From DAOUCV01 sp034432095 (GTDB lineage Bacteria > Chloroflexota > Dehalococcoidia > Dehalococcoidales > UBA2162), in the NCBI GenBank assembly GCA_034432095.1, contig DAOUCV010000014.1:1-17805 (forward strand): a stretch of 17,805 nt of DNA. The letters are read 5' to 3'. Positions within the stretch are counted from its first letter, which is position 1. Each line of letters opens with the position of its first letter. A program made the translations under genes and the position numbers. Positions 6,470 through 13,618 of the stretch are shown piece by piece. The notes under the pieces are model-generated. The model searched no databases and had not been told where the DNA came from. It was given only the letters and a program-made list of their open reading frames with translations.

Positions 6470-8542
6470 ATGAACATATATCGTTATTCAGAGTGGGACG
6501 GAAGTCAGAACCTGTTTGAGTTGAACGCCGACGAGCTTATGGATGAGCTCGGGCGCAACCTGATGTCCTACGGGGACTTTTCCTATGCTCTGCATCTGAT
6601 GCAGCAGGGTGGTCCCAGAGATGGACAGAGGAGGCGACTGCCAACCATCCAAGAATTGCTCGAGCGGTTGCGCCAGCGGAGGCAAAACCAGCTTGATAAG
6701 TACAACCTTTCTTCAGTCTTGGACGAGATACGTCAGAAGTTAGACAAAATACTGAAGACAGAACGGCAGGGGATCCAGAGGAAACTGGATGAGGCGAGGC
6801 AAAAAGCAAGAGAAGGTGCTGGCGAGCTGAGTCCTGATGTACAGCAGAAGCTGTTAAAGAGCATCGAGGATAGGGCAGCACAAAACCTGGCCAGGCTTGA
6901 TGAACTGCCACCGGACATTGGTGGTCAGATAAGGGAATTGACTGAGTATGATTTCATGGATGAGGAAGCCAGGAGCCAATTTCAGGAACTGATGGAGATG
7001 CTGAAAAGGCATGCCATGGAATCATATGGCCGGGACCTGGTACAGAAATTCAAGGATATGGATGCCAGTACCCTGGCTAACTTAAGACATCTGGTGGAAG
7101 CCATAAACCAGATGCTGGAACAGCGGATGAGAGGGGAGGAGCCCGATTTTGACAGGTTTATGGAGCAGTTTGGTGACTATTTTGGTTCTAACCCACCTCA
7201 GAACCTAGACGAACTTATTGAACGTCTACAGAACCAGATAGCCCAGGCACAATCTCTGCTGGAAAGTCTATCACCGAAAGACAGGGAAGCGCTCGAGAAT
7301 TTATTACGCTCGATGCTCGACGAAAGCACTCAGTACGAACTGGCCAAGCTGGCGGCTAATCTGGAAACTCTCCATCCCAGCGATAGGTTGCGGCAACGGT
7401 ACCCCTTCTCCGGTGAGGAATCTATCTCATATACCGAAGCCCTGAAACTGATGGAAATGCTCCAGAAAATGGATAAGCTGGAAAAACAGTTTAGGGACTC
7501 CAGGTATAACCGTTCCCTGGATAGCGTGGATGAGCGGCTGGTCAGGGAGTTGCTGGGAGACGAGTCAGCACAAGAGCTGGAGAGATTGCGCAGCATAACC
7601 CGGATTCTGGAGGAGGCGGGTTACATTCGCTGGAAGGACAACAGATATGAGTTGACCCCGCGCGGTATGAGGAAAATCGGGCAGAGGGCTCTGGAAGATA
7701 TATTTGCCCAGCTCAAGAAAGACCGTGTTGGCGGACATAACCTCAGGTTGAAAGGGAGTGGTGGTGAGCGGATAGACGAGACCAAGAAGTTTGAGTTTGG
7801 AGACGATTTCCAGCTCCACCTCCAGAGGACGATTATGAATGCCCTCTATCGGGAACCGAGAATGCCGCCCCTGAAGCTGAGCACAGAGGATTTTGAGGTG
7901 TTCCGGACAGAGCAGTTAACACGGTCAGCCACCGTTTTAATGCTTGACTTGAGCTTATCTATGCCGATGCGGGGCAACTTTGAGGCAGCCAAGCGGGTGG
8001 CTATTGCCCTTGATAACCTCATCAGGAGCCAGTACCCCAAAGATAGCCTGTATATCGTCGGTTTCTCCAGCTATGCCCGGCAGATAAAAAAGGAAGACTT
8101 AGCCTATATGAGCTGGGACGAGTTTGACCCCTATACCAACATGCAGCACGGTCTGTATCTGGCCAGGAAACTGCTGTCTAAGGAGAGATGTACTAATAAG
8201 CAAATAATATTGATATCGGATGGTGAGCCTACGGCTCACCTGGAGGGCGGACGCCTTTACTTCCAGATGCCGCCATCCCTCCGCACCCTCCAGTTAACGC
8301 TAAGAGAGGTGAGGAACTGTACCCAGAAAGGTATCGTGATAAATACCTTCATGCTTGAGGGCGGGCGCTTTCGTGGTGGCTTTCGCGGCGGTTTTTATGG
8401 CGGTTTTCGTGACGAATTTCATACCGCCTTCGTTACGCAGATGGCACGTATTAACAAAGGAAGGGTATTTTTTACCAGCGCCGACAGGCTAGGTGAATAT
8501 CTGCTGGTGGATTATATCTCCAACAAAAAGAAGGTGATCTAA
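6470..8542 (+). CDS. VWA domain protein, partner of the AAA+ ATPase
   Basis: A 690-residue cytosolic protein. The first 470 or so residues are highly charged and helical (Glu-, Arg-, Gln- and Leu-rich, likely coiled coil). A C-terminal von Willebrand A domain has an intact MIDAS metal site: Asp493-Leu-Ser495-Leu-Ser497, Thr556 (DPYTNMQ) and Asp584 (ISDGEPT). Such proteins act as substrate adaptors or chaperones for the neighbouring MoxR-type ATPase, as in the CbbQ/CbbO, NirQ/NorD and RavA/ViaA pairs. The ATG lies 1 nt after the ATPase stop, which indicates tight coupling. Inside the VWA domain, between the LEGG strand end (631) and DEFH (648), is a Gly/Arg/Phe repeat (RFRGGFRGGF...GGF). From memory, relatives have only a short turn there. 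The target of the pair is unknown. Confidence 0.88.
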   Translation: MNIYRYSEWDGSQNLFELNADELMDELGRNLMSYGDFSYALHLMQQGGPRDGQRRRLPTIQELLERLRQRRQNQLDKYNLSSVLDEIRQKLDKILKTERQGIQRKLDEARQKAREGAGELSPDVQQKLLKSIEDRAAQNLARLDELPPDIGGQIRELTEYDFMDEEARSQFQELMEMLKRHAMESYGRDLVQKFKDMDASTLANLRHLVEAINQMLEQRMRGEEPDFDRFMEQFGDYFGSNPPQNLDELIERLQNQIAQAQSLLESLSPKDREALENLLRSMLDESTQYELAKLAANLETLHPSDRLRQRYPFSGEESISYTEALKLMEMLQKMDKLEKQFRDSRYNRSLDSVDERLVRELLGDESAQELERLRSITRILEEAGYIRWKDNRYELTPRGMRKIGQRALEDIFAQLKKDRVGGHNLRLKGSGGERIDETKKFEFGDDFQLHLQRTIMNALYREPRMPPLKLSTEDFEVFRTEQLTRSATVLMLDLSLSMPMRGNFEAAKRVAIALDNLIRSQYPKDSLYIVGFSSYARQIKKEDLAYMSWDEFDPYTNMQHGLYLARKLLSKERCTNKQIILISDGEPTAHLEGGRLYFQMPPSLRTLQLTLREVRNCTQKGIVINTFMLEGGRFRGGFRGGFYGGFRDEFHTAFVTQMARINKGRVFFTSADRLGEYLLVDYISNKKKVI

Positions 8543-8568
8543 ATTTTTGGTGACCCCTCACCCTGTAT

Positions 8569-8595
8569 CCCTCTCCCCTTAATAAGGGGAGAGGG
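8569..8595. repeat. perfect GC-rich palindrome, terminator or dispersed repeat
   Basis: Twelve-base arms CCCTCTCCCCTT (8569-8580) and AAGGGGAGAGGG (8584-8595) pair perfectly around AAT. The element lies 26 bp after the VWA stop. It probably terminates that operon, although an A/G-rich tract rather than a T-tract follows. The preceding CCCTCACCCT-like text resembles palindromic repeats that occur many times in some Chloroflexota genomes; that comparison is from memory. Confidence 0.6.
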
Positions 8596-8606
8596 GAAAG
8601 AAAAGA

Positions 8607-8628
8607 AAGAGGGGTGTTAGCCCCTCTT
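8607..8628 (-). terminator. rho-independent terminator of the tRNA-Gly transcript
   Basis: On the minus strand, AAGAGGGG-CTAACA-CCCCTCTT forms an 8-bp stem with a 6-base loop and is followed by the T-rich TCTTTTCTTT. It lies 22 bp past the CCA end of tRNA-Gly, as expected for its terminator. Confidence 0.65.
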
Positions 8629-8650
8629 ATACTCCCCCAGAAATATAAAT

Positions 8651-8725
8651 TGGAGCGGAAGACGAGATTCGAACTCGCGACCTCCTCCTTGGCAAGGAGG
8701 CATTCTACCGCTGAACTACTTCCGC
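8651..8725 (-). tRNA. tRNA-Gly (anticodon GCC)
   Basis: The minus strand folds into a complete cloverleaf of 75 nt. The acceptor is GCGGAAG/CTTCCGC. The D arm is GTTC/GAAT. The anticodon stem CCTCC/GGAGG has loop TTGCCAA, giving anticodon GCC. The T arm is GCGAG/CTCGT with loop TTCGAAT. The discriminator is T, followed by an encoded CCA. It reads GGC/GGT codons. A tRNA-Phe remnant lies 25 bp upstream on the same strand, which suggests a former tRNA pair. Confidence 0.95.
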
Positions 8726-8750
8726 TCTTGCCAGCTATTAGTCAACTTAG

Positions 8751-8800
8751 TGGTGCCGAGGCGCAGAATCAAACTGGTGACACGCGGATTTTCAGCCCGT
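8751..8800 (-). pseudogene. 3' half of tRNA-Phe (anticodon GAA), remnant
   Basis: The minus strand shows, in order: an anticodon stem-loop with loop CTGAAAA (anticodon GAA), a five-base variable region, a T arm with loop TTTGATT, the acceptor 3' strand CCTCGGC, discriminator A and an encoded CCA. No D arm and no matching GCCGAGG acceptor 5' strand lie upstream at the right place. The T stem has two mismatches (ACCAG against CTGCG) and the anticodon stem has one, so the piece is decaying. It begins at the anticodon stem, where many tRNA-targeting integrases recombine, so it may be a relic attachment site. Simple deletion of the 5' half is also possible. Confidence 0.65.
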
Positions 8801-8987
8801 CAAGAATACCTCTATTAAAAATATTAACCCATCTGGTCGCAATAGGTCAAGCGGCACGGGAATTATTTTCAAGCCTCGGGCATAGCGGTCACAAAATTCA
8901 CAAGCCGAAGAGCTTGGAGTCAGCACACTGTACCTTGGGTACCTCCTATCCAGTCCCATATTTAGGCTTAAGGTAGTGTTCGCCATC
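8801..8987 (-). other. region between serpin and tRNA-Phe remnant; possible small ORF
   Basis: A 64-codon minus-strand frame begins with ATG at 8986-8984, one base after the serpin stop codon. It ends at 8792, inside the anticodon loop of the tRNA-Phe remnant. It has two cysteines (CEFC) and a hydrophobic tail but no recognisable domain. It has no ribosome-binding site of its own, although coupling to the serpin stop is possible. I do not call it a gene with any confidence. Confidence 0.2.
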
Positions 8988-10280
8988 TCATTTTTGCTGG
9001 GGATTTACCACCGAAGGATTAAGGACACGCCCAACAAATATTATGCTACCCGTTGCTATATCACGGATAAGGAAGATGAAAGGTCGGTCTATTCTGACCT
9101 CAACAGACTGCGAGGGCATGGCTGTTCGTCCCATTATCACCGCTGTAGCTGCAGCTGCTTCCGTCCCGGCTTCGTCTATAGAGACGAAGGCTTTATGGAG
9201 CACGGCCTGAATAAATAGGTCGCGCTTGCCGTCCATCCCGGAGAAGTCAGCGTCGGCAGTAAAAGCTACCTGCATGCCCAGCGTGCTGAGGGCTTCTTTT
9301 AGGCTAAAACTGGACTCGTATTCAAACTTGGGCATTGTCAGGAATACTTCGGCTGTCTCCAAATTACCGATTATCGCCTTAACGAGCGCTGCGTCTAGCT
9401 TCTTTTCGAAGGTGCTGAACTGCCCGTCTTTGGGCAGCAAAATCACCATTGAGAGTTCTTGCCCGTCATATGGCAATTCAACCGCCTGATAGTCAGTACC
9501 TTCGGTATAGCGGAAGGTCTTGGTCTGCTTCATCATGGGCACCGTTATATCACCACCGCTGAGCAGATGGAACAGACCGTCAGCGGTCGCACCCTTTTCA
9601 AACGGATATTGCCAGGCTGCGTTGAAGTAGACGGCATTGGTTAAGACAAGTCGTGTTAGCTGGTTTATCGCTCCCTGCGGAACCAAGTCCCTGATTTTCC
9701 CCTCAGTCTGGTCACTGACCCACTTGTTAATAGTCAGCCGGGACGGCTCCGTTTCATTAATAAAGTCCAATATCCTCAACCCTGCTCCATAGTTCTCTGC
9801 CAGAACATCGAGAAACTGGGATAGAAATTTATAGTCCTTCTGCCCCCAGATGGCGTTGACCACATGTAACCGGAAGCCTTTTTCGTCCTTGCCTTTCGCC
9901 CCTTGACCACGCTGCCTTAGCTGGAGGTCGAGGCTATTAAACGCCGGGTGCAAGAGTTCCTGAGACAGGTTAAAGTTTAGAGCGTTGGCCATGTCTGTCT
10001 CAGTCTCGCCACGGGCTCCGGCATAAGTCATCGCTAGCGCCTCTGAGATGCTGTATGGCGAGTAGAAGAGATTACCATCGGTCTGCCTTAGCACTTGGTA
10101 TAGGTCGAAGGCAAAGGCACTATTACCCTCAACGATGGCTGTTACGTCAGCTTCGTCTACCGTTGGGGAGGAATCACGTGGTTTGTCCGACTTCATTTCT
10201 TGCCCTGAGGCTGTTTGACCACAACTTGAGAGCCCGAGCCATATTGCTAATACCAGCATGGATAATAATGCTTTCCTCAT
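8988..10280 (-). CDS. serpin family protease inhibitor, secreted lipoprotein
   Basis: A 430-residue serpin, a suicide inhibitor of serine or cysteine proteases. The N-terminus is a lipoprotein signal: MRK, a hydrophobic core, then LSSC as the lipobox. A short polar linker precedes the serpin fold, which starts near NSAFAFDLYQVLRQ. Family signatures include NLFYSPYSISEALAMTYAGARGET, LVLTNAVYFNAAWQYPF and the C-terminal RPFIFLIRD...GRVLNP. The reactive-centre hinge DEAGTEAAAATAV (about 369-381) has the small residues needed for loop insertion, so this is an inhibitory serpin. Counting Gly372 as P15 puts P1 at Thr386, with Arg385 at P2; a one-residue shift would make Arg the P1. It probably sits on the cell surface. 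The ATG follows an AAAGGGTG ribosome-binding site. A TATAAT lies on the minus strand at 10323-10318 without a good -35. Confidence 0.93.
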   Translation of the reverse strand: MRKALLSMLVLAIWLGLSSCGQTASGQEMKSDKPRDSSPTVDEADVTAIVEGNSAFAFDLYQVLRQTDGNLFYSPYSISEALAMTYAGARGETETDMANALNFNLSQELLHPAFNSLDLQLRQRGQGAKGKDEKGFRLHVVNAIWGQKDYKFLSQFLDVLAENYGAGLRILDFINETEPSRLTINKWVSDQTEGKIRDLVPQGAINQLTRLVLTNAVYFNAAWQYPFEKGATADGLFHLLSGGDITVPMMKQTKTFRYTEGTDYQAVELPYDGQELSMVILLPKDGQFSTFEKKLDAALVKAIIGNLETAEVFLTMPKFEYESSFSLKEALSTLGMQVAFTADADFSGMDGKRDLFIQAVLHKAFVSIDEAGTEAAAATAVIMGRTAMPSQSVEVRIDRPFIFLIRDIATGSIIFVGRVLNPSVVNPQQK

Positions 10281-10425
10281 TTTGCACCCTTTCCGAAGAC
10301 CTTAAATTCTCCTATACATTATAAATAACGCATCTCGCTTGATTTGGTTAGCCTACCGGATGTCACTGAAATTGACGCCTGTCTGTATCCAGAAGGTGAG
10401 AGATAAAAACCTCCCTCCACTGCCC

Positions 10426-10454
10426 TTGACAAGGTCTCAACTCGGGTTTATAAT
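10426..10454 (+). promoter_or_regulatory. consensus sigma-70 promoter of the marR-MMPL operon
   Basis: TTGACA (10426-10431) and TATAAT (10449-10454) are both perfect consensus and are separated by exactly 17 bp. Transcription should start near 10461, right at the left edge of the large palindrome. A promoter this strong in front of a MarR gene suggests it is normally held down by a repressor. Confidence 0.8.
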
Positions 10455-10459
10455 AATTT

Positions 10460-10510
10460 TTCGGTTAAAGCATAATATTTGCTTTTGTCAGATATTATGC
10501 TTTGACCGAA
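10460..10510. promoter_or_regulatory. 19-bp inverted repeat, likely MarR operator or leader hairpin
   Basis: Arms at 10460-10478 and 10492-10510 pair at 18 of 19 positions around a 13-base loop. The single mismatch becomes a G-U pair in RNA. The repeat spans from the predicted transcription start to 7 bp before the marR ATG. MarR proteins often bind palindromes next to their own promoter, so autoregulation is the simplest reading. The RNA would also begin with a long hairpin abutting the start codon, which lacks a clear ribosome-binding site, so a translational effect is possible. Confidence 0.6.
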
Positions 10511-10517
10511 TAGAACT

Positions 10518-10973
10518 ATGGAGCAAGATAGCGAGACGCTGGTTCGGCACATCCTAAAATTAGCTGAGGAAATATACCGGGCAATCAAGCCCAGCGTCCC
10601 CCCCGAGTGGCTGACATCTGACCTGACGGTAGCCCAACTGCGGATACTACTGTTTTTATATACCGAGGGTCCAAGCCGGATGGGTTCTATTGCCTCTTCC
10701 ATCGGAATCGCAGTATCAACCGCTACTGGTATCGTGGACAACCTGGTCAGAAAAGGGCTGGTCGTGCGGGGAGCCGACCCCGAAGACCGCCGTCTGGTTA
10801 TCTGCACCTTATCTTCCCAAGGACAGGAGACTATCAACCGCATGTGGACACTGGGCAGGTTTCAAATTGAGAAACTTTTGCAGGGACTATCCGTGGAACA
10901 GCTCAAAAAGGTAGATGAAGTGGCTGAGTTTCTTCTCCATAACGTGACGGGGAAGAGAGTCAGCTCTTCTTGA
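10518..10973 (+). CDS. MarR family transcriptional regulator
   Basis: A 151-residue winged-helix regulator of the usual MarR length. An N-terminal dimerisation helix (about 5-27) is followed by the DNA-binding domain: LTVAQLRILLFLY (36-48), SRMGSIASSIGIAVSTATGIVDNLVRKGLV as the helix-turn-helix, and the wing motif DPEDRRLV (93-100). C-terminal helices complete the dimer. MarR proteins usually repress efflux or stress genes and are released by small ligands. The gene lies 43 bp before an MMPL exporter on the same strand and is preceded by a consensus promoter and a large palindrome, so it probably controls itself and the exporter. The ATG has no obvious Shine-Dalgarno; no better start is visible upstream. 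Confidence 0.92.
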   Translation: MEQDSETLVRHILKLAEEIYRAIKPSVPPEWLTSDLTVAQLRILLFLYTEGPSRMGSIASSIGIAVSTATGIVDNLVRKGLVVRGADPEDRRLVICTLSSQGQETINRMWTLGRFQIEKLLQGLSVEQLKKVDEVAEFLLHNVTGKRVSSS

Positions 10974-11016
10974 AGGATGCAGAAACTTGAATATAGGAGG
11001 AACTTGAGACACAAAT

Positions 11017-13524
11017 ATGTTTAACCGACTAGCTAGCTTTACCAGCAAGTACCGAGCAGTAATCACTATTTTCTGGTTGGCGGCGGCTGTTACTCTGTTT
11101 ACAGTTGCTCCGAGACTGTCTGAGGTAGGTGTTACCGACGAAAGCCAGTTCCTACCACAGGGCACCCAGTCGGCCGAGGCACGCCGATTACTTAGCGAGA
11201 AGTTCCCCGCTACCACTGAGGTCCCGCCCAGCAGTGGACTCATTGTCATCTACAATGAGCAGGGACTTACCGGCACTGATGTGCAAGAGGCAAAGGTTAT
11301 CCGTGACTGGCTACTCTCAAGTTCGGCGCCGGAAGTAGTCAAGAATGTCACCTCTATCTTTGATGAAGAGTCACTGCGTTCAACTTTGGTGAGTGCTGAC
11401 CAGACAACTATGTTGATGCCGATAGGCTTCTCGGTCTCTCCCCTGTCTGAGGAAGCCAAAGCAACTGTGGAACAAATACGAGACTATCTAAAGCGCAACC
11501 ACCCGAATATCAATATATACCTTACGGGGGAAATCGGCTTTTTTCAGGACCTATTCGCCTCAATTCAGCAGACCGTTGATAGGACTACACTTGTCACTGT
11601 GGTGCTGGTGGCTATTCTCTTGCTCATTATCTATCGGTCCCCGGTAGCGGTATTGCTACCGCTCGTTGCTATTGGCTGTAGTTTCGCTGTAGCCCGAGGG
11701 ATACTGGGTTATATGGGCTCAGCGGGTATGGATATTTCCACACTGGCAGACGCTTACCTAGTGGTGGTCATCTTTGGGGTCGGTACTGACTATTGCCTTT
11801 TCATCGTGTCCCGTTTCCGGGAGGAGCTTCAACAGAGAGAACGTCACGAAGCCCAGAGTTTCACTATGAGGCACATTGGCCCGGTCATCGTTGCCAGTGC
11901 CCTAACTGTGGTTGTTGCCTTCCTCTCCCTAAGTGTATCGCGTTTTGGCATGACCAAGACCACCGGATACGCACTGGCGATTGGAGTTGCTATTACCCTA
12001 GTGGCTGGTCTAACTCTGGTCCCGGCGCTGATGTCACTCTTCGGCAAGTACCTTTTCTGGCCAGCTAAGATTACTGGCACTGCTCGCCGGGAAGGTGGCT
12101 CTGGCTGGGGTAAAATCGGTAACTGGGTAAGCCGGCACCCGCTTATAGTAGCCCTGCCCATTATTGTCGTACTTCTGCTACCGTACTCAGCATTATTCCA
12201 CCTCAACCGCTCCGCCGATATCGTCAACCAGATGCCCAAGAGTGCTGAGTCGGTGCGGGGCTACCGGGTGATGAGTGAACACTTCCCTATGGGCGAATTC
12301 TCACCGCTTTACCTTCTGATAGAATCTACTCATGGGAATATCACCGAACCCGGTTCGCTACAGGCAATTGATGGAGTAGCCCGGTCACTGTCGGATGTTG
12401 TTGGCGTCTCCCGAATAGACTACTATTCGGCTCCGAGCAATCAATTACTAGGGTTAGCCATGCAGGTTCGCCGCCTCGGTGATGAACTGGGTACCGGCAG
12501 TGGGCTTGCCAAACTCAGCGCACTCCAGTCATCCGGTCAGCTACTGCCGAAGCTGGCTTTACAGTACCCTGGAATTGTGCAAAGCCAGAATTTCCAGCAG
12601 CTTGAGGCAAACTTGACAGAAGTTTCGTTAATAGCCAGCCAAATCTCTACTACCAGACCTGAAGATATGCCGGCTCTGTTAGCACGGCTACAGGTAGCCA
12701 TCTACAGACTGGCTGATAATCTGGATGGGCTGGTCAGTGAGTTCAGACTTGAGGTAAACAGCCCATTTACAGCTTACCTCCTCAGCCGGTATTTCTCTGC
12801 TGATGGAACAACTACCCGGGTCAATATCATACTCAGCGGTGGCCCATATTCATCAGAGACTATCGATACGGTGGCTCGACTCAGGGAATCGGTGAACGAG
12901 AGCATCAGTACATCCAAGCTGAAAGGGAGTCTCCACTATATAGGCGGCGAGAGTGCCACCTATGCCGACATAATGTTCACCAATGATGCCGACTTCGCTC
13001 GAGTGACCGGGCTGGCTACCGCCGGTATACTCATCGTGATAATCGTTCTACTTCGAAGCCTGCTGGCGCCTCTCTATATGGTGCTCACCGTACTCCTTAA
13101 CTATGGGTCCACACTGGGCATCGCCACCTGGCTGTTCCTCGATGTAATGAAGCACCCCAGTGTAATTTATATGCTACCTATCTTCATCTTTGTCGTTCTG
13201 GTGGCACTAGGAGCTGATTACAACATCTTTCTCGTCTCGCGTATTCGGGAAGAGACGCAGCAACGGCCAGTAAAAGAGGCCATAAGTCGGGCTGTAGCCC
13301 ACACTGGAGGAGTAATAACAGCCTGCGGCATTATTCTGGCTGGCACCTTCGCTACCCTGACAACTTCACCTCTTCAGGTAGTGTTCCAGATTGGAGCGGC
13401 TATTGCTATAGGCGTCCTCGCTGATACCTTCATTGTCCGAGCGCTCTTGGTGCCAGCGCTGGCTACACTCGCTGGACGGTGGAGCTGGTGGCCATCGCCC
13501 CTGTTACGGCGTCTGGAGAAATAG
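11017..13524 (+). CDS. MMPL/RND family exporter
   Basis: An 835-residue inner-membrane transporter of the MMPL branch of the RND superfamily. These proton-driven proteins export lipids, drugs or other hydrophobic compounds. It has the duplicated RND layout: TM1 (about 13-33), a large outer loop, a cluster of membrane helices (about 190-345), TM7 near 375-392, a second outer loop, and a second cluster (about 665-820). Each half has the family motif with the proton-relay Asp-Tyr pair: GVGTDYCLFIVSRFREE (Asp258) and ALGADYNIFLVSRIREE (Asp734). An in-frame TGA just upstream fixes ATG 11017 as the earliest start. The AGGAGG lies about 16 bp away, an unusually long spacing. Cotranscription with the upstream marR suggests induction by a compound it exports. 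The substrate is unknown. Confidence 0.92.
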   Translation: MFNRLASFTSKYRAVITIFWLAAAVTLFTVAPRLSEVGVTDESQFLPQGTQSAEARRLLSEKFPATTEVPPSSGLIVIYNEQGLTGTDVQEAKVIRDWLLSSSAPEVVKNVTSIFDEESLRSTLVSADQTTMLMPIGFSVSPLSEEAKATVEQIRDYLKRNHPNINIYLTGEIGFFQDLFASIQQTVDRTTLVTVVLVAILLLIIYRSPVAVLLPLVAIGCSFAVARGILGYMGSAGMDISTLADAYLVVVIFGVGTDYCLFIVSRFREELQQRERHEAQSFTMRHIGPVIVASALTVVVAFLSLSVSRFGMTKTTGYALAIGVAITLVAGLTLVPALMSLFGKYLFWPAKITGTARREGGSGWGKIGNWVSRHPLIVALPIIVVLLLPYSALFHLNRSADIVNQMPKSAESVRGYRVMSEHFPMGEFSPLYLLIESTHGNITEPGSLQAIDGVARSLSDVVGVSRIDYYSAPSNQLLGLAMQVRRLGDELGTGSGLAKLSALQSSGQLLPKLALQYPGIVQSQNFQQLEANLTEVSLIASQISTTRPEDMPALLARLQVAIYRLADNLDGLVSEFRLEVNSPFTAYLLSRYFSADGTTTRVNIILSGGPYSSETIDTVARLRESVNESISTSKLKGSLHYIGGESATYADIMFTNDADFARVTGLATAGILIVIIVLLRSLLAPLYMVLTVLLNYGSTLGIATWLFLDVMKHPSVIYMLPIFIFVVLVALGADYNIFLVSRIREETQQRPVKEAISRAVAHTGGVITACGIILAGTFATLTTSPLQVVFQIGAAIAIGVLADTFIVRALLVPALATLAGRWSWWPSPLLRRLEK

Positions 13525-13618
13525 TGAAAGCACTCAGCCGCAGAGCCGAGTTTAGCCAACCCCCGATTACAGCATCGGCACAGGCAACCGTAGCCTTATT
13601 TGGGTTCTTTCCCCAGCA

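Noticed and set aside
8614..8976. Plus-strand open frame of 120 codons across the tRNA locus
   Set aside because: It is the antisense of tRNA-Gly and the tRNA-Phe remnant. Its translated text (TRFELATSS..., NQTGDTRIFSP) is the well-known artefact of translating tRNA genes.
8792..8986. 64-codon minus-strand frame starting one base after the serpin stop
   Set aside because: The position suggests coupling, but it runs into the tRNA-Phe remnant, has no homology I recognise and has no ribosome-binding site.
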